Of a stretch of DNA of 64,000 bases, positions 46,608 to 54,142 are shown piece by piece. The notes beneath the pieces were generated by a model. The model searched no databases. It saw nothing but the letters and a program-made list of their open reading frames with translations, and had not been told where the DNA came from. Position numbers and translations under genes: made by a program. Origin of the DNA: Bacteroidales bacterium (GTDB lineage: Bacteria > Bacteroidota > Bacteroidia > Bacteroidales > GCA-2748055); the NCBI GenBank assembly GCA_021738565.1, contig JAIPBT010000003.1, forward strand, positions 62,001 to 126,000. Reading direction: 5' to 3'. Position 1 is the stretch's first letter. Each line of letters starts with the position of its first letter.

Positions 46608-46832
46608 TTGCTGGTTACTGGTTACTGGGTGCTGGTTACTGGCTTGAACCCTGGCCGTTGGCTTCAATTGTGTTGCGGTGATGCGGTATATCAGGCACTA
46701 TTTAGCTGATTCCGTTCATTTCTCACTGTCTCACTGCCTAACTGTCTCACTGTCTCACTGTCTCACTGTCTCACTGTCTCACTGTCTCACTGCCTCACTG
46801 TCTCACTGCCTCACCGACGAACCGACGAACCG
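46608..46832. repeat. Tandem-word block 2 (58-bp repeat copy, TCTCACTG array of 14 units)
   Basis: Opens with the 7-mer array and the second copy of the 58-bp repeat (46630-46687). It then holds fourteen 8-bp units (46721-46832): mostly TCTCACTG, with CCTAACTG, CCTCACTG and CCTCACCG, and ending with two ACGAACCG units. Confidence 0.88.
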
Positions 46833-46949
46833 ATTTGGTTAGTCCCGACGAGCGATAGCGAATGTCTGGATTGCTGGCTTTGAACATTGTCTGAACCATG
46901 ATTATGATGATTTTTGGATTATGATGATTTTCTTTGGTTCGGTGGCAGG

Positions 46950-47033
46950 GTTACACGGAGAACCGCAGAGATAATGGAGTTTCACAGAGTGAAGTCCTCC
47001 GTGGTTCTCAATATTCTCCGTGGTCTGCGTAAC
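46950..47033. repeat. 84-bp imperfect palindrome
   Basis: GTTAC...GTAAC ends enclose imperfect arms (ACGGAGAACCGCAGAG versus the reverse complement of its right side) around a perfect TTCAC-AGA-GTGAA hairpin at 46981-46993. The left arm also matches 48395-48417. Confidence 0.6.
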
Positions 47034-47201
47034 TAATCCTTCGTAGTGTTTTGCAACTCCTTTGTACCCTGGTCCCCCAGTCTCCAGGTCTCCCCGTCTC
47101 CGCCGTAGCTTCAGCGAAGGCGGGGCCCCTGTCCATTGGCTCCTGGCTTTTGGCCCGTAAAACTCTTTTATCCCTGCTGGATAATTATGTAATTTAGATG
47201 G

Positions 47202-47209
47202 TATATTTG
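47202..47209 (+). promoter_or_regulatory. -7 box for the metallophosphoesterase gene (TATATTTG)
   Basis: Exact TAnnTTTG 61 nt upstream of ATG 47271. Confidence 0.55.
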
Positions 47210-47270
47210 GACCTCAACCCTTCACCCCTCTCCACATGGAGGCAACAGTTGTGAGGTAAAATTATTTTAT

Positions 47271-48386
47271 ATGAAACATCTCTTCCCCCTCATCATGTCA
47301 ATTGTGTTCATCGCGGTGCTGGTTACCTCAAACATCTACCTCACCGGGAAGATCGCATGGATCTTTTCGCTGAAAAGTAAAACGTGGCTGCATATTATGT
47401 TTGCCCTGATCCCATTGTATATGATCGGTGGTATGATCGGCTTTTCAAATTCAACTTCCGCTTTGGGCACTATATTGTATGCAGGGGCTGCCGTTATCAC
47501 CGGTATTTTACTTTATATGCTGCTATCTTTTCTATTCACTGACCTGATGCAGTTGTTTTATAAATTCAAACCCATGATCTTCGGTCTGGTGGCGTTTCCC
47601 ATCACGCTTGTCATTTCCGGTTACGGACTCTGGAATGCAACCAAAACAAAACTGGTCCGGCAGGAGGTCAGCATAAGAGGACTTAATGAGCCTGTTAACA
47701 TCGCGCATTTCTCCGACAATCACCTTGGACATTTCAGGGGGATGGACCATTTGCAAAAGCTTGTCGATCTTGTTTCAGGATCAGGACAGGACATCGATAT
47801 GGTAGCAATCACCGGCGATTTGTATGATGGCAGGCGTCAGCTCAGGGAAGAGACGCTGGAGCCACTGAAAGACTTCCAGGTACCGGTCTTTTTTGTGGAG
47901 GGTAACCACGACAAATACTCGGGTGTTACAGAAATAAAACAAATGCTCCGGGAAGCCGGGTTCAGGGTGCTTGAAGATGAAACAGAACATGTCAGGAATT
48001 TACAGGTCATTGGTCTCAACCACATGCGTGCCGACGGGAATACACATTCCATTCCTCCCAATCCGACCAACCGGTCCATAAGAAGTGTGCTGGAAGGACT
48101 GGAGATCAATGCGGATATGCCTTCTATATTACTGCATCACAGTCCGGATGGCATAAAGCATGCCAATGCACATGGCATTGATCTTTACCTGGCCGGACAC
48201 ACCCATGGCGGGCAGCTCTTCCCGATGAATTACCTGAACGATGTGTTGTTCAAATACAACAGAGGGTTGGGCAACTACAACGGAACGTGGATCTATGTTT
48301 CGCAGGGTTCGGGGACATTTGGTCCGCCGATGCGGGTATGTACACGAAGCGAAGTTACGTTAATAAGATTGAAACCAGCTGAATGA
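47271..48386 (+). CDS. Membrane-anchored metallophosphoesterase
   Basis: 371 residues: four N-terminal membrane helices (~1-125) and a cytoplasmic calcineurin-like domain. Metal ligands appear as HFSDNHLG (D149, H151), TGDLYD (D183), EGNHDKY (N212, H213), LLHHSPD and AGHTHGGQLFP. Related YkuE/YaeI-type enzymes act on lipid phosphodiesters or UDP-diacylglucosamine; the substrate here is unknown. The gene stands alone between two repeat-rich flanks. Confidence 0.88.
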   Translation: MKHLFPLIMSIVFIAVLVTSNIYLTGKIAWIFSLKSKTWLHIMFALIPLYMIGGMIGFSNSTSALGTILYAGAAVITGILLYMLLSFLFTDLMQLFYKFKPMIFGLVAFPITLVISGYGLWNATKTKLVRQEVSIRGLNEPVNIAHFSDNHLGHFRGMDHLQKLVDLVSGSGQDIDMVAITGDLYDGRRQLREETLEPLKDFQVPVFFVEGNHDKYSGVTEIKQMLREAGFRVLEDETEHVRNLQVIGLNHMRADGNTHSIPPNPTNRSIRSVLEGLEINADMPSILLHHSPDGIKHANAHGIDLYLAGHTHGGQLFPMNYLNDVLFKYNRGLGNYNGTWIYVSQGSGTFGPPMRVCTRSEVTLIRLKPAE

Positions 48387-48394
48387 TTGTTTTT

Positions 48395-48417
48395 GTTACA
48401 CAGAACCGCAGAGATTA
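48395..48417. repeat. GTTACAC repeat, right-flank copy
   Basis: GTTACACAGAACCGCAGAGATTA resembles 46950-46974 on the other side of the metallophosphoesterase gene, differing by a 2-bp indel and one or two substitutions; it is written here in pieces as GTTACAC, AGAACCGCAGAGAT. Confidence 0.6.
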
Positions 48418-48419
48418 AG

Positions 48420-48480
48420 AAGTGCCTGTCAATACAGTCCAGTGGCTGGATCATAATGTTCGAGATCAAGGCGCGATCAT
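48420..48480 (+). repeat. Palindromic element, truncated copy B
   Basis: 48429-48471 matches copy A (52243-52285) at 41 of 43 positions and copy C at 43 of 48 over a slightly longer stretch. The second half of the element is missing; an 8-bp tandem array follows directly. Confidence 0.75.
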
Positions 48481-48486
48481 TTACTG

Positions 48487-48518
48487 TCTCACCGTCTCAC
48501 CGTCCCACTGTCTCACCG
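48487..48518. repeat. 8-bp tandem array TCTCACCG, four units
   Basis: TCTCACCG, TCTCACCG, TCCCACTG, TCTCACCG in direct succession: the same word family as the 14-unit array at 46721-46832, 1.7 kb away. Confidence 0.8.
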
Positions 48519-48534
48519 GTGATTCGAACTTCAG

Positions 48535-49137
48535 TTATTTCTGAAATCGTTTTTCTACCTCGTTCCAGTTGACAACATTCCAGAATGCACTGATATAATC
48601 GGGCCTGCGGTTCTGATAATTCAGATAATATGCATGCTCCCATACATCAAGTCCGAGAATGGGTTCTCCTTTGACCTCTGCCAGGTCCATGAGGGGATTG
48701 TCCTGATTGGGGGTAGAAGTGACCTCGAGTGTTCCGCCGGATTTCTTTATGAGCCATGCCCATCCTGAACCAAAGCGCGTAGCCGCAGCATTGCTGAAAA
48801 CCTCTTTGAAGCTTTCAAATGATTCAAAATCTTTGTCAATAGCAGCAGCAAGCTCGCCCCCGGGGGAACCTCCCCCGTCAGGTCCCATTATTTCCCAGAA
48901 AAGATTGTGGTTGTAATATCCTCCGCCGTTGTTCCTTACTGCAGCTGAATGACTGGATACACCGGAAAGAATTTCTTCAATTGTCTTTCCTTCAAGGTCA
49001 GTTCCCATGACGGCATCATTGAGTTTGGTTGTATAGGCACCGTGATGTTTCGTGTGATGGATCTCCATCGTGCGGGCATCAATATGCGGCTCTAATGCGT
49101 TGTAATCGTAATTGAGTTCAGGTAATTTAAATGACAT
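48535..49137 (-). CDS. sodB: Cytosolic Fe/Mn superoxide dismutase
   Basis: 200 residues without signal peptide. Metal ligands: His in MEIHHTKHH, His in NHNLFW, Asp and His in DVWEHAYY; Fe/Mn specificity cannot be decided from sequence. ATG 49137 (MSFKLPEL) is fixed by a perfect AAGGAG six bases upstream; the frame runs 30 codons further but those are not SOD-like. Paralogue of the lipoprotein SOD at 1564-2310. Confidence 0.95.
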   Translation of the reverse strand: MSFKLPELNYDYNALEPHIDARTMEIHHTKHHGAYTTKLNDAVMGTDLEGKTIEEILSGVSSHSAAVRNNGGGYYNHNLFWEIMGPDGGGSPGGELAAAIDKDFESFESFKEVFSNAAATRFGSGWAWLIKKSGGTLEVTSTPNQDNPLMDLAEVKGEPILGLDVWEHAYYLNYQNRRPDYISAFWNVVNWNEVEKRFQK

Positions 49138-49143
49138 ATGTTT

Positions 49144-49149
49144 CTCCTT
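49144..49149 (-). promoter_or_regulatory. Strong Shine-Dalgarno (AAGGAG) before sodB
   Basis: On the minus strand AAAAAGGAGAAACATATG precedes sodB. Nearly every other gene start in this window lacks such a site, so it stands out. Confidence 0.8.
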
Positions 49150-49227
49150 TTTAATTGTTTGAATAATCTTTATCTGTAAACAATCTAAATAAGAAAATGT
49201 TTGGTAAATTTTCGATCTGGAAAACAT

Positions 49228-49235
49228 TACCTTTG
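49228..49235 (+). promoter_or_regulatory. -7 box for ychF (TACCTTTG)
   Basis: Exact TAnnTTTG 33 nt upstream of ychF; a TTTG at 49200-49203 may serve as -33 though the spacing is a little long. Confidence 0.55.
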
Positions 49236-49268
49236 CTGTTGCAGGTTTAAATTAAAAATTACTCATTA

Positions 49269-50363
49269 ATGGCTTTAAAATGCGGAATAATAGGTATTGC
49301 CAATGTTGGTAAGTCAACCCTGTTTAACTGTATGTCCAATACAAAAGTTGAAACAACCAATTTTGCATTCACCTCCAACAAATCTAACATCGGCGTTGTG
49401 CAAGTTCCTGATCCAAGGCTGTATAATCTTGAAAAATTCCAGACTACCGAAAAGATCATCCCTGCAACAGTTGAGATCGTTGACATACCCGGACTCACAA
49501 AAGGAGCGAATAAAGGCGAGGGTGTGGGGAACCAGTTTCTTGCAGACATCCGGAATACGGATGCCCTGATCCAGGTCCTGAGATGTTTTGACGACGATGA
49601 CCTTGCACACATTGAAGGATCTGTAGACCCGGTAAGGGACATTGAAACGATCAACCTGGAATTGCAGGTCAAAGACCTTGAATCTGTTGAAAAGAAAATA
49701 GAGCGGCTGGAAAAAACAGCCAAATCGGGCGACAAAGATGCAAGGAGAGGCATAGAGGTACTGCAGCAGTACAAGGCACATCTTGAAAATTTTCAGAATG
49801 CCTCCACGTTAGAAATCTCTGAATCTGACAAGAAGTTCATAGAGGATCTTTTTTTGCTGACTGTAAAACCTGTGATGTACGTTTGCAATGTCGATGACGG
49901 CTCGGCAATATCTGAAAATCAATATGTCAGCGCGATAAAAGAATATCTGAAAGATGAAAATACTGAGGTCCTTGTTATTGCCGGCAAACTAGAGTCTGAG
50001 ATCGCCGAGCTCGATGCTGATGACAGGGTGGAATTCCTAAGTGATGCCGGCCTGGATGAACCCGGTGTAAACAAGCTGATTCGATCGGCCTACGCTATGC
50101 TTGATCTGATGTCGTTTTTTACTGTCGGGCCAAAAGAGATCAGGGCGTGGACCATCAAAAGGGGGATGACCGCGCCGCAGGCCGCAGGCGCCATTCACAG
50201 CGACCTTGAGAGAGGATTTATCCGCGCAGAGGTCATGAAATACGAAGATTTTGTGAAACTTGGATCGGAAAATGCATGCAAGGAGGCCGGAAAATTTCAT
50301 ATTGAAGGGAAAAATTACGTGGTACAGGATGGCGATATTCTCCACATCCGATTCAATGTCTGA
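49269..50363 (+). CDS. ychF: Redox-regulated ATPase YchF (Obg family)
   Basis: 364 residues, full family length. P-loop GIANVGKSTLFN, switch DIPGLTKGANKGEG, NxxE-type specificity motif VCNVDD in place of NKxD (basis of ATP preference), and a C-terminal TGS domain (FFTVGPKEIRAWTI, AGAIHSDLERGFIRAEV). Ribosome-associated translation and stress factor. Start ATG 49269. Confidence 0.96.
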   Translation: MALKCGIIGIANVGKSTLFNCMSNTKVETTNFAFTSNKSNIGVVQVPDPRLYNLEKFQTTEKIIPATVEIVDIPGLTKGANKGEGVGNQFLADIRNTDALIQVLRCFDDDDLAHIEGSVDPVRDIETINLELQVKDLESVEKKIERLEKTAKSGDKDARRGIEVLQQYKAHLENFQNASTLEISESDKKFIEDLFLLTVKPVMYVCNVDDGSAISENQYVSAIKEYLKDENTEVLVIAGKLESEIAELDADDRVEFLSDAGLDEPGVNKLIRSAYAMLDLMSFFTVGPKEIRAWTIKRGMTAPQAAGAIHSDLERGFIRAEVMKYEDFVKLGSENACKEAGKFHIEGKNYVVQDGDILHIRFNV

Positions 50364-50427
50364 TACAACATGTGAGAGCGAGGCGGTTGCATGAGTGAAG
50401 AAATTTGTTAATTAAGAATCTATATAG

Positions 50428-52128
50428 ATGAAAATACCCAAATACATTCTTGTCCTGCTGCTGGTATTTTCAAACATTTCTTTATCAGGACAAGCCCCCG
50501 TAAATGAAAGCATCCGTGTCCGCATACCCATGCACGAGAGAGCTCTGTTGGACGAAGCCAGATTTGAGTTCTACAGGGAGAATTTCAGGAACGACAGCCT
50601 CGACATTGAAGTGACCAAAGCAGGACTTACGCAGTTCAAAAAAATGTATCCGGGACTGAAACTTCTGCCTGATGCTCCATTGATTGACGATTCCGATATG
50701 GCCGGCAATCTTGATGAAGCCATGACCTTCACAAAATACCCCACCTACGAACAGTACGACAGTATGATGCATTACTTTGCTTCCAGTTATCCGGAAATCT
50801 GCAAGATAGATACCTTTGGTTTCAGCCTCCAGGGACGGTTGCTGCTGGCGCTTAAAATATCAGACAATGTGCATGCTGAAGAGGATGAACCTGCATTTCT
50901 GTATACTTCTACAATTCACGGGGACGAACTAATTGGATACATCCTCACACTCAGACTGATCGATTTTATCCTGAAAAACCACCAGATCAATTCAGAAGCA
51001 GCAAAGATCGTTGATGGCATAGAACTCTGGATCAATCCCCTGTCGAACCCGGATGCAACCTATTATCCCGATGACAACAGCAGTGTTACAGGTTCCCGGC
51101 GCACCAACATCAGCGGGTATGACCTGAACCGCAATTTTCCCGACCCTGCCGCGGGAGATGCAAATGATACCGCCGGTATCCAGCTTGAAAACCAGTGGAT
51201 GATGTTGTTTATGCAGGATAAAGAATTCAACCTGTCTGCAAACCTGCATTCAGGAGCTGAAGTGGTGAATTATCCCTGGGACCACAAGAGTGACCTGCAC
51301 CCTGATAATGATTGGTTTATATTGATATCCAGGGAATATGCAGATGAAGCCACGCTTATAAATCCGGCCTATATGGATGAATTCACTGACGGTATCACCA
51401 ACGGATATGCCTGGTATGATATATATGGGGGCAGGCAGGATTATGTAACCTACTACCTTCAAGGAAGGGAGTTAACCCTGGAGTTGAGCAATGTTAAAAA
51501 AGTGCCATCTGAAAACCTTGAGACGTACTGGAACTATAACAAATGGAGCCTTATCAATTTGATAACACAGGCAAAGTATGGCATACATGGAAATATAACC
51601 AGCAACAAGGACGGTTCACCTGTCAGGGCAAAAATCCGGGTTGACAAGCACGATGACTCAACATCATGGGTGCAGAGTGACTCTATTTCAGGCAATTTTT
51701 ACAGGTACATAAAAGAAGGAATATATGACCTGATCATAGAGGCAGAGGGATTCATTCCGGATACAATCCGGTCGGTTGATGTTGCCGATTACAAAAGAAC
51801 CGGAATATTCTGGCAATTAGAAAGTGTAAGAACGGATTCCTCGGACAAAAACGATACAACTGCAATAAATATTGAAGTGTCAGGGGAGCAATTCCGGGTT
51901 TATCCCGTACCTGCTGAAGATTTCATACGCATTGAATTAAATACTGTGATTCATTCACAAGCAGCATACATGATGATCAGCGCTTCGGGGACCCATGTTT
52001 TTGAAGGGAAAATTCCCAGGGATATAAAAGCGATCGAACTTGATGTTTCGGAACTAAAACCTGGTTTTTATATCATCTATATCAACGAAGCAAATAATTT
52101 ATTCAGATCACCGGTATTAATTTTATAA
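50428..52128 (+). CDS. Secreted M14 zinc carboxypeptidase with T9SS sorting domain
   Basis: 566 residues. Signal peptide (~1-21, cleavage near LSG), M14 catalytic domain ~100-390 with STIHGDELIG (H164, E167), DLNRNFPDP, NLHSGAEVVNYPWD (third zinc ligand) and the catalytic Glu in LTLELSNVK. A carboxypeptidase-regulatory-like beta domain follows (~395-465), then a type A T9SS sorting domain (FRVYPVPAEDFIRIE ... LKPGFYIIYI ... RSPVLIL). So it should be exported and then secreted or surface-attached. Ties functionally to porG, gldD and gldE in the window. Confidence 0.92.
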   Translation: MKIPKYILVLLLVFSNISLSGQAPVNESIRVRIPMHERALLDEARFEFYRENFRNDSLDIEVTKAGLTQFKKMYPGLKLLPDAPLIDDSDMAGNLDEAMTFTKYPTYEQYDSMMHYFASSYPEICKIDTFGFSLQGRLLLALKISDNVHAEEDEPAFLYTSTIHGDELIGYILTLRLIDFILKNHQINSEAAKIVDGIELWINPLSNPDATYYPDDNSSVTGSRRTNISGYDLNRNFPDPAAGDANDTAGIQLENQWMMLFMQDKEFNLSANLHSGAEVVNYPWDHKSDLHPDNDWFILISREYADEATLINPAYMDEFTDGITNGYAWYDIYGGRQDYVTYYLQGRELTLELSNVKKVPSENLETYWNYNKWSLINLITQAKYGIHGNITSNKDGSPVRAKIRVDKHDDSTSWVQSDSISGNFYRYIKEGIYDLIIEAEGFIPDTIRSVDVADYKRTGIFWQLESVRTDSSDKNDTTAINIEVSGEQFRVYPVPAEDFIRIELNTVIHSQAAYMMISASGTHVFEGKIPRDIKAIELDVSELKPGFYIIYINEANNLFRSPVLIL

Positions 52129-52166
52129 AGTTTGTCCTGAGCAGGTCCGGCTTCAATTGAAATAAC

Positions 52167-52174
52167 TAAATTTG
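52167..52174 (+). promoter_or_regulatory. -7 box upstream of the PafA-like gene (TAAATTTG)
   Basis: Exact TAnnTTTG located before the palindromic element, 272 nt from the start codon. Confidence 0.45.
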
Positions 52175-52233
52175 CAAATCCTTCATACCGGATTACAGCC
52201 GGAATGAAAGATACAGTCAGCAATTGATGTATT

Positions 52234-52427
52234 TAGAGTCGGTCAATAAAGTGCAGTGGCTGGATCATAATGTTCGAGATCAAGGGTTATTCCCTGCGGT
52301 CATGAGCTCAAAACGTATCGTTTTTCGGTTGCGAAGTCGGGAAATGCGGAGTTCTGATAATTTTTTCAGGATGAGCAATTTCCCGACGAGCATAACGATG
52401 ATATCGGACATTATGGACAGACACTAT
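52234..52427 (+). repeat. Palindromic element, full copy A
   Basis: Imperfect terminal inverted repeats: TAGAGTCGGTCAATAAAGT at the left matches the reverse complement of the right end (ATAGTGTCTGTCCATAATGT) at most positions. An inner stem GTCGGGAAAT/ATTTCCCGAC lies in the unique middle. The right 28 bp differ from copy C by one base. No coding capacity. Confidence 0.8.
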
Positions 52428-52446
52428 TTAAGATCAGGATTTCAAT

Positions 52447-54084
52447 ATGAATATAAAAAAGAATTTTCTCACTTGTCTGATAATTTTCAGCACCATTTAT
52501 GCCGATGCCCAGCGCATACCTTCCGAAAAACCCAAGCTTATTGTCGGGATCACCATTTCCGGAATGAGGTATGATTACCTCTCTTCGTACTGGGAGCAAT
52601 TCAGTGGCAGGGGATTTAAAAGATTGGCAGGAACGGGCACCTTTTGCAAAAATGCCGCATTTGATCAGCTTATCACCGAATCAGCCGTTGGTTATGCGAC
52701 CATAAGCACCGGATCAAGGTCGGATGCGCATGGCATCGTGGCCGATTACTGGTATGAAAGGATTTCACGGGAAGTTACATACTGCGTATCTGACCCAGAT
52801 GCATACAACGTCCTGTTCGATGATGAAAACGGGCACGTATCACCACGGAACATGTTATCCCGCACACTCTCTGACGAAATGAGGATCACATCCCAGTTCA
52901 AATCAAAAGTAATCGGTGTTGGAATGGATCCAAAGGCTCCGGTTCTGCTCTCCGGTCATACTGCCAACGCAGCTTACTGGTTCGATTCAAAATATGGAAA
53001 GTGGACCACCAGCACCTATTATACAGATTCCCTGCCTTCCTGGGTCAAAGAAATAAATGACAAGAATTACAAGGATATTTATAAGGATAAAATATGGGAA
53101 ACCCTTTTGCCTGAAAATGAATATACGGCCAGCATGCCGGACAGCAATGCCTACGAAATAGGATTTGACGGCAGGATCGAGTTCCCTTATGACCTGAAAA
53201 AGATCAAAGATGTTTCCGGTGAAAAGGATTATACAATACTTAAATATACCCCGTTCGGCAACACATACACCAAAGATATGGCCATTGCAGCCATTGTCAG
53301 TGAAGAGCTTGGATTGGATGAGAAAACGGACTGGATAAACATCAGCTTCAATTCGGGCATGTTCCTTTCCGAGAGGTTTTCAACATGGTCTGTGGAAATA
53401 CAGGATATGTACCTTAGACTTGACCAGGATCTTGGACATTTGCTGGAATTCCTGGATGACCAGGTAGGTCTTGAGAACACACTCATATTCCTGACCTCCG
53501 ATCATGCCTATGCCGATGATCCGGAAATTCTTGCACAGCACAGAGTGCCGTCAGGGTTTTTCAATTATTACAGCACGATTTCGCTGTTGAAATCTTATCT
53601 AAACGCAATATATGGACAGGGCGAGTGGATAACGTTTTACTACGCCAACCAGGTCTACCTCAACCATCAACTCATTGAAGATTCCAGGTTGTCATTGCAA
53701 GAGATGCAGGACAGGGTTGCGAGTTTCCTGATACAATTTTCCGGAATCTCTAACGCGCTTCCTTCATACATTTTGCTCAGGAATAACTTTACTGAAGGTG
53801 TTTATAGCAGGATCCAGCACAGCTATAATCAGAAAAGATCGGGAGATGTGATGATTTACCTTACTCCGGGTTGGATTGAGAAAGGAAGTGAATACAGGGA
53901 ATCCCTTTCAAATTTTCATTATGATGCCCATGTGCCCCTGGTATTCTATGGCTGGAAGATCAACAGGATCACCATTCCGGAAAGGGTTACTCCGCTTGAC
54001 ATTGTTCCCACAATAGCTTATTACCTTGGCATTTCTGCTCCGGAAAATTCAACAGGGAATGTTATTACCGGGATGGTGAGGTAA
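52447..54084 (+). CDS. PafA-like alkaline phosphatase homologue, probable pseudoenzyme
   Basis: 545 residues with signal peptide (cleavage near YADAQ) and the whole PafA-type fold recognisable (GMRYDYL, HGIVADYWYER, TTSTYYT, YLRLDQDL, HVPLVFYG). From memory of Elizabethkingia PafA, the positions of zinc ligands D38, D305 and H309 read Ser38, Met305 and Glu309; nucleophile T79 reads Ser79; N100 reads Asp; K162/R164 read Asp/Lys. Only the Asp-His pair (SDH, 352-353) and the final His (495) remain. It is intact as a reading frame, so it may be a secreted binding or structural protein rather than a phosphatase. Confidence 0.82.
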   Translation: MNIKKNFLTCLIIFSTIYADAQRIPSEKPKLIVGITISGMRYDYLSSYWEQFSGRGFKRLAGTGTFCKNAAFDQLITESAVGYATISTGSRSDAHGIVADYWYERISREVTYCVSDPDAYNVLFDDENGHVSPRNMLSRTLSDEMRITSQFKSKVIGVGMDPKAPVLLSGHTANAAYWFDSKYGKWTTSTYYTDSLPSWVKEINDKNYKDIYKDKIWETLLPENEYTASMPDSNAYEIGFDGRIEFPYDLKKIKDVSGEKDYTILKYTPFGNTYTKDMAIAAIVSEELGLDEKTDWINISFNSGMFLSERFSTWSVEIQDMYLRLDQDLGHLLEFLDDQVGLENTLIFLTSDHAYADDPEILAQHRVPSGFFNYYSTISLLKSYLNAIYGQGEWITFYYANQVYLNHQLIEDSRLSLQEMQDRVASFLIQFSGISNALPSYILLRNNFTEGVYSRIQHSYNQKRSGDVMIYLTPGWIEKGSEYRESLSNFHYDAHVPLVFYGWKINRITIPERVTPLDIVPTIAYYLGISAPENSTGNVITGMVR

Positions 54085-54142
54085 ATCTCTTTTCCTTACT
54101 GCTCAGATAGGTCGTAATGGTTTTATTTTGTACCAGGGCGGA

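Larger units (their letters stand above)
46326..47270. other. Gene-free repeat region, 945 bp
   Basis: Between the divergent M19 dipeptidase and metallophosphoesterase genes. It starts with AT-only sequence (46391-46428), then carries 7- and 8-bp tandem arrays, a perfect 58-bp direct repeat, an 84-bp imperfect palindrome and the promoter of the downstream gene. No plausible coding frame. Confidence 0.85.
52129..52446. other. Leader region of the PafA-like gene containing a palindromic element
   Basis: 318-bp gap. A TAAATTTG box (52167-52174) is followed by a 194-bp palindromic element (52234-52427), then 19 nt to the start codon. The element would therefore be transcribed as 5' leader. Confidence 0.7.

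Noticed and set aside
46696-46708. CAGGCACTATTTA resembling the right end of the palindromic element
   Set aside because: Only about 12 bp match and no neighbouring element sequence; too short to call a remnant.
46721-46832. CRISPR-like array
   Set aside because: The period is 8 bp with no spacers and no cas genes nearby; it is a simple tandem array.
48387-48572. Small plus-strand frame after the metallophosphoesterase gene
   Set aside because: Made of the GTTACAC repeat, element copy B and the 8-bp array, and it runs into sodB on the opposite strand; no sign of being a gene, although its peptide echoes the mutY insert.
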